DNA from: Pyropia yezoensis
Taxonomy: Eukaryota > Rhodophyta > Bangiophyceae > Bangiales > Bangiaceae
Assembly: GCA_009829735.1 (NCBI GenBank)
Contig: CM020618.1
Location: 41,841,030-41,905,029 of the forward strand
Reading direction: 5' to 3'
DNA: 64,000 nt
Positions within the stretch are counted from its first letter, which is position 1, and every line of letters begins with the position of its first letter. This document shows, piece by piece, positions 27,979 to 38,748 of this stretch. The notes beneath the pieces are model-generated. The model had not been told where the DNA came from, searched no databases, and saw only the letters and a list, made by a program, of their open reading frames with translations. A program made the position numbers and the translations under genes.

Positions 27979-29216
27979 GACGAGGAAGCGGGGTAGCGCG
28001 GTACGTGTCGTATGTTTATGACATTGAGGGAGGCGTGAGTGCGTCCTCTACGCTAAAAACTACGCTCGCGGCATACCGTTTGAATTTTACGCTCGACTGG
28101 TTTGAAAACAGTTACCGGAAAAACTACGCTCGATGACTCGTCTGGAAAGTGCACGCTTGGCATCACGCATCCGACTTACGCCTGCCAAAGTTATGGTCGC
28201 TTGACAGCCCCTGAAAGACACGGCGTCCCGTCAACATCCCGAAACAACTCTCTTCGAGTATGTGCAGGCGACTCTATTTTTTCTTTTTGTATTTCTCTTG
28301 AGAAGATGAGTTTGTCCGTGTTTGGGCGTGTTTCAGTAACTCTCGCTTGTGGTCAAAGAGCCAAGTTGCCACGTGCAACACGCGGCGTTCTGTAGCCGAT
28401 GACAAGCTCAGAAGTGCTTGGTGTTCAGTGTTTGACGGGCATTCGGCTCATGGATGGCACCAATAAAGTCGATGCAATAAACTAAATACAGTTAATAATA
28501 GTTTAGGTATGGAGTGATCAGTTGGCGCTTTCCCGTTTTTTTAAAAATGTTTTTTTAACAAAGTGCTGGGTGAGCCCCCCCCCCCCCCACCCCCCTTTTC
28601 TCCTCACTGCCCCTTGTCCTGTTCGTTATCTCACTACTTGCCACCGCTATGCCACGGAGCAGCCATAGAAGGACTGGCGCTGCGCGATGGTCAGTTCCTT
28701 ACGCTGCACTGCTACATGTGCCACCACGGCTGTCGCTGACTTCGCGGACTTCCTCGCCGCCGCCCTGGCCACGGACCCTCCCACTCTGATGGTTGCACAC
28801 GTCAAGTGCGGTGGGGGGTCGGTTCGGTGCAGAAGAAGACTAGTACAGAGACTGCTACGGCCACTCGGTCTGTTCGCTTTGCCGCCACGTCGAAGGTCGC
28901 AGCCGACCGCCGCCTTCCGCACCATCATGAGCGGCAAGAAGGTCAGCAGCGAGAGTGCGAGTAGCGAGAAGGCGTAAAGCGCGACTCCTGCGAGACGTTG
29001 TGAGGAGGGCGCCCCAGGGCGACGCGGCAGTGAGGGTCAGGCGAAGTCCAGCAAGAAAATAAGAGATTATTTGAACATCGATATTTAGTAGATTAATACG
29101 TAGATTAATTTATCTGGGACACAAAAATCCCATTCTTTTCCATCCATCATTCGGCAGTGTGAAGAAGGACCCTGAATCTGGTGAGCGTCTGATTGGCCGC
29201 CCCGCCCATCCCCAGT
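27979..29216. other. Non-coding stretch with AT-rich and poly-C segments
   Basis: It includes an AT-rich segment (28470-28560), a C homopolymer tract near 28575-28590 and a repeated AAAAACTACGCTCG near 28056 and 28120. The segment near 29075-29125 has TAGATTAAT words like those at the ends of the hAT element at 56.8 and 59.6 kb. The frame at 28687-28977 has no recognisable feature. Confidence 0.4.
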
Positions 29217-29218
29217 TA

Positions 29219-29680
29219 TTGCTGTTCTCCCAATTTTGGCCGATCCGGACAAGAACCACACTGCATGAACAACTGTGTGAGCCAATCGCGTGCTGGCAGG
29301 TGAGGACGAGCCAATCGCGTGCTCTAGGGGCCCGATCGCCCTGAGCAGATGATTAGCTGCAGCCACAGTGGGCCTCTTACCAATCGCTGATTGGTCGAAA
29401 CACTGTTGTTCTCTCGGCTGAGATCGCCGAAGATTCCCCCCACATCGACTCGTTTCTCTCCGGAACAGTTGTGCAGCTTGTCTTGGTTTCTGTTCCACTC
29501 GGGTTCTCCCCTCCATGTGCTCGGGGTCCCGGGGAAGTCGCAGATCTTACCGTTTGCACAGCAATGGAGGCTGATTCGGAGCTCTCATTGGTCAGAGAGG
29601 TCTCCTGTGAGGCATGTCATTGGTCAGTGGACTGTTGTTCTTGATCTTGTCCGGATCGGCCAAAATTGGGAGAACTGCAA
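29219..29680. mobile_element. 462-bp MITE, copy 1 (TA target duplication)
   Basis: The ends are inverted repeats of about 38 bp: left TTGCTGTTCTCCCAATTTTG, right the complement with TTGCAGTTCTCCC. TA dinucleotides flank it at 29217-29218 and 29681-29682. It encodes nothing. A copy of identical length is at 47458-47919. TA duplications point to a Tc1/mariner-type source. Confidence 0.85.
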
Positions 29681-29682
29681 TA

Positions 29683-29792
29683 TAGTAAAAAGTAGACGTG
29701 CACGTGTCGTGATCATGTTAAATTTCGGGCACTGGACCAATCAAACCCACTCTGCACGACCCGTGCACGTCCATTTCTTACGGGACGCACAA
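29683..29792. mobile_element. 119-bp MITE family, left-truncated copy
   Basis: It lacks the first bases of the family (TTGTGCGTCCCG) but ends GGGACGCACAA followed by TA. It matches the copies at 59809 and 60011. Confidence 0.75.
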
Positions 29793-29794
29793 TA

Positions 29795-30471
29795 CGCTGG
29801 CTGATCTTCAGGCGTTGCGCCTGCGCAGCACTACTTATCGCCTGTCAAAGTTTTCTTGCTTTTTTGGGAAATTCTCGAGCAAAAACCTGCATAAAACCTG
29901 CATCGACCCCTCCTCAAGACATCATAGGAACCGCTTTTACCCCCGTTTCTTGCTTTCTGCCCATAACAGCTCGGGCGATTGGTGGTCGCCACCTCCCTTA
30001 GTATGACCGGAAGCGCTCGGGCAGGAGAACACTCTTGTGAAGCGCAAAGAAGCGACCGACCATCGCTACGCATGGGAGCAATGTTTAAACAAAAGCGCAA
30101 AAAAAAATTGCACAATCTCTCGCACTGGTTAAGCAAAAACCTGCGCGACGACAGCTTTCGAGGGTCTGCACGGAAAAATCTCTCCGCCTTGCTCGACATC
30201 TACAACGTGAATTCTGACCAATGGAACGCTCCGTCCAGCAAACAGCAGCGCCACTGCTGTTGTCATTGGTTGACAGAACACCGACAGCGGCCGTCGTGTC
30301 GGTCATCCTGTGGGAGATTCTTTGGCCTCAGCCCAGCCCCTCGATCAGAAAAGCAAAGTTCTGCTCGAGCCGTTCATTTTCGCGCTCGAGCAGAGCAAGA
30401 ATTTGCACAACGAAGCAAGAGATCTGGCCAAAATCGTGGTTGTATCCTGATAGGGGATAAGCACTGCTGCG
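29795..30471. other. Non-coding stretch
   Basis: Short AT-richer sequence with runs such as AAAAACCTGCATAAAACCTGCAT. Minor inverted repeats are present but there is no gene or complete element. Confidence 0.4.
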
Positions 30472-30927
30472 CTGGGGCGGATCCCCCGCAGCCCTCCCGT
30501 CAACCGGCGCAGTGGTGTCAAACGCCAAGACGTCGGGGACCGAATTTTGGCCCACACAGCGCGTGCGAACCCGTGCAGACCTCGAAAAACCTGGCTCAGA
30601 GGGTGCGCACAGGGCATTTTTTTTGCACTGGAGCGAACAGCTCGTGCAAGCGCATGGCACTGGCTCCGGAGTGGTCTTTCCCCTTCTAAGGCGTCGATGT
30701 CCTCACCAACGACGAAGAGAGGGAGCTACGGAGACCAGGCAAAGTGTGCTTGCACGGGCTGTGCGCTCCAGTGCAAAAAAAACGCCCTTTGCGCACCCTT
30801 TGAGCCAGGTTTTTCGAGGTCTGCACGGGTTCGCACGCGCTGTGTGGGCCAAAATTCGGTCCCCGACGTCTTGGCGCTTGACACCACTGCGCCGGTTGAC
30901 GGGAGGGCTGCGGGGGATCCGCCCCAG
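30472..30927. repeat. Fold-back inverted repeat upstream of the FAX-like gene
   Basis: Arms of about 183 bp (30472-30655 and 30746-30927) are close to perfect complements, with a spacer of about 90 bp. The arms contain GGCGGATCCCCCGCAGCCCT and its complement at the outer ends. The transcript would fold into one long hairpin. It begins 230 bp upstream of the next start codon. Confidence 0.85.
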
Positions 30928-31158
30928 GCGCAACGCCTCAAGATCAGCCAGCGTATTGACACCACTGCGCGGTGGAGCCGTGACTCACTTCCCGTCCACC
31001 AGCGCCCGTTCCTTCCCCCCCTCTCCCCAGTGCCAACCCTTCCGCTCCCTCCCCACCCCGTCTGGCGCCCCCTCTCCTCCGCCTTTGCACACGCACCCAC
31101 CCCAACCCCCCCCCCCCCCGCAACCCCTCCCGCCGGACCTTCCCCGTACGCGCCCGTC

Positions 31159-31674
31159 ATGGCATCGTCTTTGGCGCCCGCGTTTTGCGCCCCCGCCGCT
31201 GCCCTGCGCCGCGGCGCCGCCGCCCCCTGCCGCGCCACCCCCCGCCCGGCGGCGGCGGCGGTGGCGGCCCCGTCTGCGTTTGTGGGCCGCCGCACAGCCG
31301 TGCGGGCGGCGGCGGTGGCGGCGGCGCCCGCCGCGGGCCGCCTCGCCGCGGGCGCGCCGCGGGCGGTCGTCATGGCCCTGCCGCTGGCGACGGTCAAGGT
31401 GGCCATGGCCGTCTACGCCCTCCTCATGGGCGGCGGCGGCCTCGGCGCGTATGCAAAGACGAAGTCGTCGGCGTCGGCGATTAGCGGCGTAGGCGCCGCC
31501 GCCGCCCTCGCCGCCGCCTACACCACCGAGTCGGTGCCGGCGGCGCTGGCGGTGGCGGTGGCCCTCACCGCCGTCTTTGCGGTGCGGTACGTCAAGACCA
31601 AAAAGGTCATGCCGGCGGCCGTGCTGGGCGCCGTTTCGGCGGCCGCGGCCCTCTTTTTTGGCGTCAACCTGTGA
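31159..31674 (+). CDS. TMEM14/FAX-like plastid envelope membrane protein
   Basis: The frame encodes 171 residues. Residues 1 to about 70 are rich in Ala, Arg, Ser and Pro with almost no acidic residues, as in a plastid transit peptide. Residues 75-170 fit the Tmemb_14 family: four short hydrophobic helices (about 77-98, 106-121, 127-145 and 150-170) with Gly-rich turns and the KTKKVMPA loop before the last helix. Plant FAX proteins of this family move fatty acids out of the plastid across the inner envelope. That substrate is inferred, not seen. The start was chosen because it is the only ATG that begins the transit-peptide-like region. The length is typical for transit peptide plus family domain. 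A C-run follows the stop within five bases. Confidence 0.8.
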   Translation: MASSLAPAFCAPAAALRRGAAAPCRATPRPAAAAVAAPSAFVGRRTAVRAAAVAAAPAAGRLAAGAPRAVVMALPLATVKVAMAVYALLMGGGGLGAYAKTKSSASAISGVGAAAALAAAYTTESVPAALAVAVALTAVFAVRYVKTKKVMPAAVLGAVSAAAALFFGVNL

Positions 31675-32366
31675 GCACCCCCCCCCCCCTACCCCGCGAG
31701 CGTGCGCACCGCGCGGCCAAAGGGGGGGGGTGGTTAGGGGACGGGTGAGGGCGAGCAGGGTGGGTGGCGGAAGGGGGCCAGGGCAGCGAGTGGTGGTGGG
31801 GGAGTCGAGGGGGGTGGTTGGGGGGGGGGGGGGTATGGGCGGGTGGAGGAGAGGGGCGTGTCTGCTGTGGGAGGGGGGGGGGGGTGCCGCAGCGCGGGAC
31901 GCCGCGGTGGGTGCCACACGGGTGGGGGTGTTTGTTTCGGCGCGCCGCGTGGGCGCCGGCGTGGTGCGCTCGCGGGAGGATCGGGTCGTAGCTGCTGCCA
32001 AGGGACCAGTACCCCGTGGTGTTTTTTCTCTTCTCCATTCTTGGTCATCCGCTGCGTCACCGGTGCAACTGCCACCGCTGAGGGTCCACGGGCGTGGCCC
32101 CGTCTCGGCGGGGCGCGGCGAGTCCCTCACGAGTTCTCCCTTCACAGCCGTGTCGCTGTTGCTCCGCGGCGCGGCTCACTGCCATCGACACGGTTGCAGG
32201 AGTGGCTGCCGTCTGCAGCACCCCCCCTCCCAACCCGATCTCCTCCTCTTCCCCTCTCCCATTGCACCTCCCAAAAAGCCAAAAAAAAAACAGCCGGGCG
32301 CCGCCGCCGACGTGCGCGAGGGTCGTGGTGGGGCCGGCGCAACCGCCCCCCCCCCCCCCCCCGACC
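31675..32366. other. Intergenic, convergent 3' ends with G/C homopolymers
   Basis: It lies between two convergent genes (FAX-like + and actin-related -). It contains several G- or C-runs of 10-18 bases (near 31680, 31720, 31815, 31870, 32345). No coding signal was found: the long open frames here are by-products of base composition. Confidence 0.6.
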
Positions 32367-34369
32367 TCAAAACGGCGCCCCCGTAAAGGTCTTCTTAAAC
32401 AGCACCCGCTCGCCCTCCTCCCGCCACTCGGCGGCGCCCACGCACATGCCCCGAAAGGTGGACAGGTTGGCCACCAGGGAGCCCCCAATAAACGGCAGGT
32501 ACCGGCGCTCCGCCGGCGCCGCGACGCGCACCCGCACCGACGGGCGGGTGCGGGCGGCAAGGTCGCCGAGGAGGCGCCCCCCAAACCCCCGGTACAGGGT
32601 GGACCCCCCCGACAGGAGGACCGACGACCACAGCCGCCGCCGCGCGTCGAGCGGCGACGCGTCCACCGCCTCGGCAATGAGGGCGGGGAGGCCTGGGGCC
32701 TCGGAGCCGACGAGGGAGGGTGTGAAGAGCGCTTCGGGCGCCAGCGACCGCTCGGCGGTGAGGGGGATCTCCTGGCCGTCGGGGAGGGTGTAGACGGTGG
32801 GGGGGGCGGCGGCGAGGCTGACAAACGTGTCTCTGTGAACGACGGGGGGGGGGGGGGAAGGGGCGCAAGGCGGGCGGGGAACAAGGACGGCGCGCAAGCA
32901 AATACAGAGAGCGCGGGCTCGGCGCATGCGGCACGTGTGAGCAACGGACACGGCAGGCACGGCAACGACAACGCAGCCGTCGACGGCCCTCCTCCCCTTC
33001 GGCTCCCCACGCACGCCCTCTCGCACAACGGGTAGCCCGTCCACCATCGCGTTCCACACAAGCCCAGCCCCCATGCACACAGCCGTGCAAAGACCGCGGC
33101 TCCGTACGCACAGTCTTGGGTTGGCAGCCACGTAGCAACACGCCTCCTTCATCTCGCGCACTACCTCCCGCTCCGCAGTGGTGGCGAAGGTGTGGCCCTG
33201 TACACGGAAAAGGGGGGGGGGGGAGAAGAAGGGGGGAGGGGGGGGGGTGGGGAGGGGGAAGCGGGGCAGCGCCGCGACGCAGAGCCAAGAACCACCCAAC
33301 CGCTGGGGCGGAACCCGCCGCCGCTCATCGCACCATGTCAGGCATCGCCGCATGGCACGCACACGCGGTAAGGCACCGTCACCCACGTCTAGCGACAACA
33401 TGACAGCGCCTGTCCGCACAATAGGCCCCCCATTCCCCTCCCCATTCCCCTCCCCACTCCCCTTCCGTCACAAACTGAGCACCACATAGGCCCTCTCCCA
33501 CTCAGCCCCCCCGCCCCCCCCCTCGCCGTCCCCCTCGCCCCCACGTACCCACCCTCACCCTTAAAACGTACGCTCTTCCGTAGCAGCCCCACCAGCCGCG
33601 TCGTCACGTCCCTGCCGCCCAGGTCCACCCGCCGCACCCCCCCCGCAACGACGTACCCGTCCACCACCGGCACCACCTGGGTAACCGTGTCCCCTACATC
33701 CACACCCACCCCCCCCAGCCGGCCGGTGGCGTAGAGCGCCAGCACGGGCGGGAGGCCCACGTACACCCGCGGCGCGCCGAGGGCCTCCAGCGCCGCCCCG
33801 ACGAGCGCCCGCCGGTGGGCCCGCGACGAGCCCGCCGCTTCCGTCAACAGCAGCGGGTGCGCGGCGGGGTCGGCGCCCAGCACCCCCACCACCGCCGCCG
33901 TCCACAGCGCCTCCATGTCGGCCCACGACGCCACCTCCCCGGCGGCCATGGGCCACGACAGCCGCAGCACGCCCCGCGCGGCCGCCGCGTCGGTGCCAAC
34001 GTACCGCCCACCGCGGGGGGGGGGCGGCGGGGGCGGCGGCGGCGGGAGGGGTAACCCGCCGCCGCCCTCCCCCTCACCACCGTCGCCGCCGCCGCCACCG
34101 TCACCGCCGCCACGGCCGCCAATGGGGGAGGAGGGCGGCGGGAGCGCATAGTCAATGGGCGGCCCCCCGTCGGCGTCGCCGGCGGCCCCGCCGCCGCCGC
34201 CGCCGCCGCCGCCACCGCCGCCGCCCCCCCGCGTGCCTGGCAGCGCCCGCCGGTGCTTGGGCGTCCCGACGAGCGTGGGGATGACCGCCTGCGGCACCTC
34301 CTCGCCGGCGTAGCCGACCTTTAGGGAGTGGGACCCATTGTCCAGCACAATCGGCTGGTTGACGTCCAT
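32367..34369 (-). CDS. Actin-related protein, Arp1/centractin-like, three exons
   Basis: Exons on the minus strand are 34369-33572, 33197-33112 and 32832-32367, with introns GTACGT...ACAG and GTGCGT...CACAG. The join is in frame and gives 449 residues (1,350 nt). Actin-fold landmarks are DNGS (10-13) with KVGYAG, RYVGTDAAAARGVL, LLTEA, ATGR, a phosphate-2 loop GVDVGDTVTQ (the usual Asp is Val), TTAEREVVREMKEACCYV, PDGQEI, and LSGGSTLYRGFG. The start NQPIVLDNGS and the end KKTF resemble Arp1, the filament subunit of dynactin, more than conventional actin. About 76 residues of Gly/Pro-rich sequence (residues 47-122) are inserted in the DNase-loop region. Both introns end in a C-rich pyrimidine tract. 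A G-run follows the stop on the coding strand. Confidence 0.82.
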
Positions 34370-35157
34370 GGAGGAGGGACGAAAAAGGGCGAGATGGGGA
34401 GGAAGGAGGGAGGAGGGCGGGGTGGGGGGGGGGGGAGGTCGGGGACGGGGAGGGGAGGGGAAGAGGGGAGGGGGGATGGGGGGTGGGGAGGGACGAAGCT
34501 CGGGACGGCAGCAACCAGCCGGGGGCGGCAAAAAAGAAAAAAAAAAAAAAAACACTGGCAGGAGGGCGGGAGTAGAGAGGGTGAGGGGGGCGGTGGGGTG
34601 AGCGTAAATTGAGCGGCACCAACGGATGAAGGGGAGCGGGGGGGGGGTAGGCGACGCCCACTGCTGTCGCGTCCCGCCCAGGCAATGGCAGCGGTGGGCG
34701 CCACGGCGGGGATTCCCGGGACGGGATCGCCCGCGGGCGGGGCCCGGAGCAAACGCGGCGCGCAAAGCGCGCACGCGGCGGGGGAGAGGGGAGGGGGGGA
34801 GGGGGCGAGCGGCGCGGTGGGCGGTCGGAAGAGGGGCACCACGCCCTTGCAAGACACAGACGGGCCGCGTGGCAAAGAAAAAGAAAGAAAAAAATAAAGG
34901 CGGCGACGGTGCACCGCTGGATCACAGTGGCGCGGTGCCGCGCTGGAGCCGGGAACCGCCCCGCCCGGCCCCCCGCCCGTGCCCCTTGACTGCGCCGCTT
35001 CCCCGCAGCCCGTCGTCTTCCGGGCTAGCGTGCTCCCCCCCCCCCCCCCAGCGGCGGTCGGCGTGGCCGCCGGCGTTGGCGCGGGACGCCTCGCCCTCCC
35101 CGTCCTTTCCCCCCTGCCGTCCTCCCCCCTTGCCCCCGCCCCTCCACGCGTCCCCCC
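34370..35157. other. Divergent promoter region between Arp1-like and PIF1-like genes
   Basis: 788 bases separate the two divergent start codons. The region contains G-runs, an A-run near 34530-34550 and GA-rich stretches. No TATA box is obvious. Open frames crossing it are low-complexity artefacts. Confidence 0.5.
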
Positions 35158-35975
35158 ATGGCGGCCTCCCTCCTCCTCCGCTCTCCCCTCGCCCGCTCCA
35201 TGGTCGCCGCCGCCGCGTTTGCCCCGCCGGGCCTGGCACGGCCGCCGCCGCCGCCGGCAGCGGCAGCGGCCAGGGCCAGGGCGGGGGCGGGGGCGGCAGC
35301 GGGGGGGGGGGGGGCAGGGGGGGCGCCCCACCGGCTGGCGCGAGTAGCCGTCTGCCGTGGCGGCGGCGGCGGCGGCGGCGGGTGCGGCGGCGGCGGGCGC
35401 GGTCCTGGCTGGCGTGCCGCTGGTGGTTGCGGTGGGGGTGGGGTGCTGCCGGTGGGGGGGGGAGCGCCCGCCGCCGCCGCACCGTGCGCGTGGATTGCGG
35501 GGGGGGGTGGGGGGGGTGGGCTCGGAGGCCGCGCCGGCTGGCAACGGCTGACGGGGGGGGTGGCGGGGGGGGCGCCGGCGCGTCGGCGGGCGGGAGGGCG
35601 GGGGGCGGCGGCGGCGCCTGCCGCGGCTGCCGCGTCGCCGCCGCCGTCGCCATCGCCATCGCCGTCACCGTCGTCAGGGCCAGGGCCGCCGTCGCCACCA
35701 GCGGCAGGGTCCCCCCCGACAACACCGCCAGCGGACGCTGCGCCCGCCGGAGATGTCGCGGCTGCAGTTGGCGGCGGCGGCGGCGGGCTGTGGGTGTCCC
35801 CGGCGTTCCGCTCCCACTTTGGGCGCTCGCCAGGGGCGGCGGCGGCGGCGGCGGCGGCAGAGGCAGCGGCGGCAGCAGCGGCGGCGGACGCCGCCCAGGG
35901 GGGGGTCCTCCCATGGAAGCCCCGTGGGGAGGTCAAGGCGACGGCCCTGAGGCGGGCGCCGCCGCGGCCGTCGCG

Positions 35976-36006
<31 letters not shown>

Positions 36007-37890
36007 TTGGCGGGGGCGCCGCCCGCTGGAGTGCCTGTGGTGCGGGGGGTGGCCGCCGCTGCGGCGGCGGGTGGGTTGCTCCCCCCCCTGGCGGAGGGTC
36101 CCCAAGGGGAGGTGGTGCCCCTGGACGAGGAGCAGCGCGAGGCGGTGGCGCTGGCCCTGTCGGGCGCCTCCTTCTTCCTCACGGGCGAGGCCGGGACGGG
36201 CAAGTCCGCTACCCTCCGCGCCATCATCACCGCCCTCACCGCCCGCTACGGCGGCGACGCGGTTGGCGTGACGGCGTCGACGGGGCTGGCGGCGGCCGCG
36301 CTGGGGGGCACCACCCTCCACGCGTGGGCGGGGGTGGGCCTCGCCACCGCCCCCACCGACGACCTGGTGCGGTACATGCGCAAGGGCGCCCGCGCCCGCT
36401 GGGCCCGCACCCGCGTCCTCCTCATTGACGAGGTGTCCATGCTGTCCGCCCCCTTTTTTACCACCGTCGCCGACGTGGGGGCGGGCGTCCGCCGGGCGCG
36501 GGGGGGGGAGTCCTTTGGGGGGATTCAGGTTATCGGTGTGGGAGACTTTTTGCAGCTTCCCCCCGTCGTGTCGTCCTCCCCGTGGCGGGGGGGGGGGGGG
36601 GCGCAGGACGGCGGTGAGAGGGCGGCGGGCTTTGCGTTTCAGAGCCCCGTGTGGGGGGGCCTCTTCTCCCGCACCCTCTTGCTGCGGCGGGTGCACCGGC
36701 AGGCGGACCCGGCGTTTGTGGCGGTCCTCAATGAGGTGCGGCAGGGGCGGCTGTCGGCGGCGGGACGGGAGTTCCTCACCTCCCGGGCCACGTCCGCGGC
36801 GTCGCCACAGGGGCGGGGCACTGCCGCCACGGCCGGTGCGGCAGAGGCGGACGCGGGCGACGCGGCGGCGGCGGCCGCCGCCGACGCTGACGACCGGGAC
36901 ACGTACGTCTGGCTGGGCTCCCACAAGAAGTCGGTCGCGTCACGCAACGAGGCGCGCCTCGCCCGCATCGACCGCCCCGCCTACGTCTACGCCGCGGACG
37001 ACTGGTCCGCGACGGCCGGCGCGGCGGCGCGGCTGTCCACCCTCCGGTCCCCCGCGGCGGTGGCGCTTAAGGTGGGCGCCCGGGTGATTTGCGTCAAGAA
37101 CGTGGCGCCCGCGGCGGGGGTGGTCAATGGCGCGGCGGGGGTGGTGGTGGACTTTCGTGAGCCCCCCCGCGGCTCCCGCCGCGACGCCGACGGGGGGCTG
37201 GTGGTGGCCACCCCGCGTGGGGGGGGCGGTGCGGGGGGGGCGGCGGCTGGTCGCGACGGGTCCCCCGCGGGCAACCCCGATGACGCCCTGCCGCTGCTCA
37301 CCGCCAGGGCTATCGCGGACATCCCCTACCGGGAGCTCCACGGCAAGTGTGTCGCGTACCGGGTGGATGTCAAGGCCCTCCCCAACCGCAAGGCCGTTGT
37401 GCTGCGCGCGGCGCTGACCAGGCAGGTCGAGGCGATTGCCGCCGCCCGCGCGGCGGCGACTGCGGCGGCAGGGACGGAGCCACCGGCAGACACAGTGTCG
37501 GCGGGGGCGGGGGTGACCGCCGGGACTCCTGGGCCAGCCCACTGGCCCGCCCGCGCCGCCCCCGTCTACCCGTTTGTCCGCTTTGACAGCGGCACCTGCG
37601 CGCTGCTGCTGCCCACCGCCGACGACCTTGTCGACGCCGACGGGGTGGTGGTGGCGACGCGCACGCAGCTGCCGCTGACGCTCGGCTGGGCGCTCACCGT
37701 CCACGGGGCGCAGGGGATGTCGCTGGCGCGCGTGGAGGTGGACCTGTCGGTCGCGTTTGAGGCGGGCATGGTGTACGTGGCCCTGAGCCGGGCGACGTCC
37801 GCCGACGGGCTGCGGGTGGCGAGCCTGAACCTCGACCGGGTCGTCGCGCACCCAGACGCACTCGCGTTTTACAGGGCGCTGGGCGGTTGA
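35158..37890 (+). CDS. PIF1-family DNA helicase, probably organelle-targeted
   Basis: The frame encodes 910 residues with no intron. The N-terminus (MAASLLLRSPLARSMVAAAAF) resembles a mitochondrial or plastid presequence. It is followed by about 300 residues of Ala/Gly/Pro-rich sequence that vary in period and are probably disordered. The helicase starts near 325. Motifs are Q-like LDEEQREAV, Walker A GEAGTGKS (343-350), LHAWAGVG, Walker B LLIDEVSML (near 421-429), GDFLQLPPV, VHRQADPAFVAVLNEVRQG, then after a variable region LTVHGAQGMSL and YVALSRATS near the C-terminus. PIF1 helicases unwind DNA 5' to 3', act on G-quadruplexes and maintain organelle and telomeric DNA. All core motifs are present. 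A G-run of about 17 starts right after the stop. Confidence 0.88.
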
Positions 37891-38748
37891 GGGGGGGGGG
37901 GGGGGGGAAGGTGAGGGAGCGGGGTGTTTGGGTGAAGGAAGGAGAAGGCACCAGGATGTGGGGGGGTGGGTGCGGCCGCGTGCGGCCGCGCGCCCATGAC
38001 GCTGCCCCCAGCCACATGAAGACTGTCGCGGCTGCTCGTGGATGACGCGGCGCAACGGCACTGGAGCGCAAGCATTCCCGTAGTTTGCCTTGTCGCTCCT
38101 GTCCTTGACACCGGCGGACTTTGGCCTGGTGCGGCAGCTTGCTCAGTTGGCCCAGTGTGGGCAGCTGTCCCTGCAGCTACACCAGTACTGTACCGCTATA
38201 TGATGTGCCGATCATAGATTGCTGCAATCCGCACTGCGTATGCGGTGGTGGACTCAGGGTGTGCTCCACCACCATCGTCTGCTGGACACAGTCCTCTGCT
38301 GTGTCCAGCAGACGATGGTGGTGGAGGTGACACGTGTTGGTAGATGCATTCTCTCTCTTGGCCTAATTGACCATCTGCTCAGTGGTGGAAGGTATCAATT
38401 CCTCAACTGCTCTGCTCGCTCGCATCGACCCCCTCGTTCCCGGTGCCGCCCCAATCTCCTTTTTTGCGGCGGTGCGCGAAATGCTCCTCCCCTCCCGCGC
38501 ACTTGTTTGGCTGTCCCATTGCAGCGTGTGGAGCTCGACTTCTGCCCGGCCAGCCCGTGCCGTCGTCGTCGTCCTCGCGATCTCACTCCCCGCCGCGGCC
38601 TGTTGAGGCCAGTCTGGCGGCCCCTGCTCCCTCGCCCTCGGCCAGCTGTCATCACCCTCCCCGTCCCCTTCCATCCCCCCCCCCGTCCTCTTCCCTTTCT
38701 TTCCACCCTTGTCGCTCTTGCCTCGCTGCTTACTGTCGCTCCGCCACC
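37891..38748. other. Intergenic, PIF1-like to RNA-binding protein gene
   Basis: It starts with a long G-run, contains the perfect hairpin at 38264-38326, and ends with a C/T-rich leader directly before the next start codon, which has a strong CCACCATGG context. No other gene was found. Confidence 0.55.
38264..38326. repeat. Perfect 27-bp hairpin with 9-base loop
   Basis: Arms at 38264-38290 and 38300-38326 are exact reverse complements (arm start CTCCACCACCATCGTC), with loop GTCCTCTGC. Size and shape are those of a small-RNA precursor or a structural RNA element. There is no T-run after it, so a terminator of the bacterial kind is unlikely. Confidence 0.9.

Noticed and set aside
28687..28977. 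Plus-strand frame of 96 codons
   Set aside because: No motif, low-complexity, equally long frame on the other strand.
31664..32145. Long minus-strand frames over the FAX-like gene and its downstream region
   Set aside because: They are His/Arg/Pro/Gly-rich complements of a GC-rich coding region and homopolymers, with no domain.
35025..36239. Several long frames of 300-600 codons around the PIF1-like gene on both strands
   Set aside because: They arise from Ala/Gly/Pro codon bias. Only one frame carries helicase motifs.
38264..38326. Rho-independent-like terminator
   Set aside because: No T-run follows and the setting is eukaryotic.
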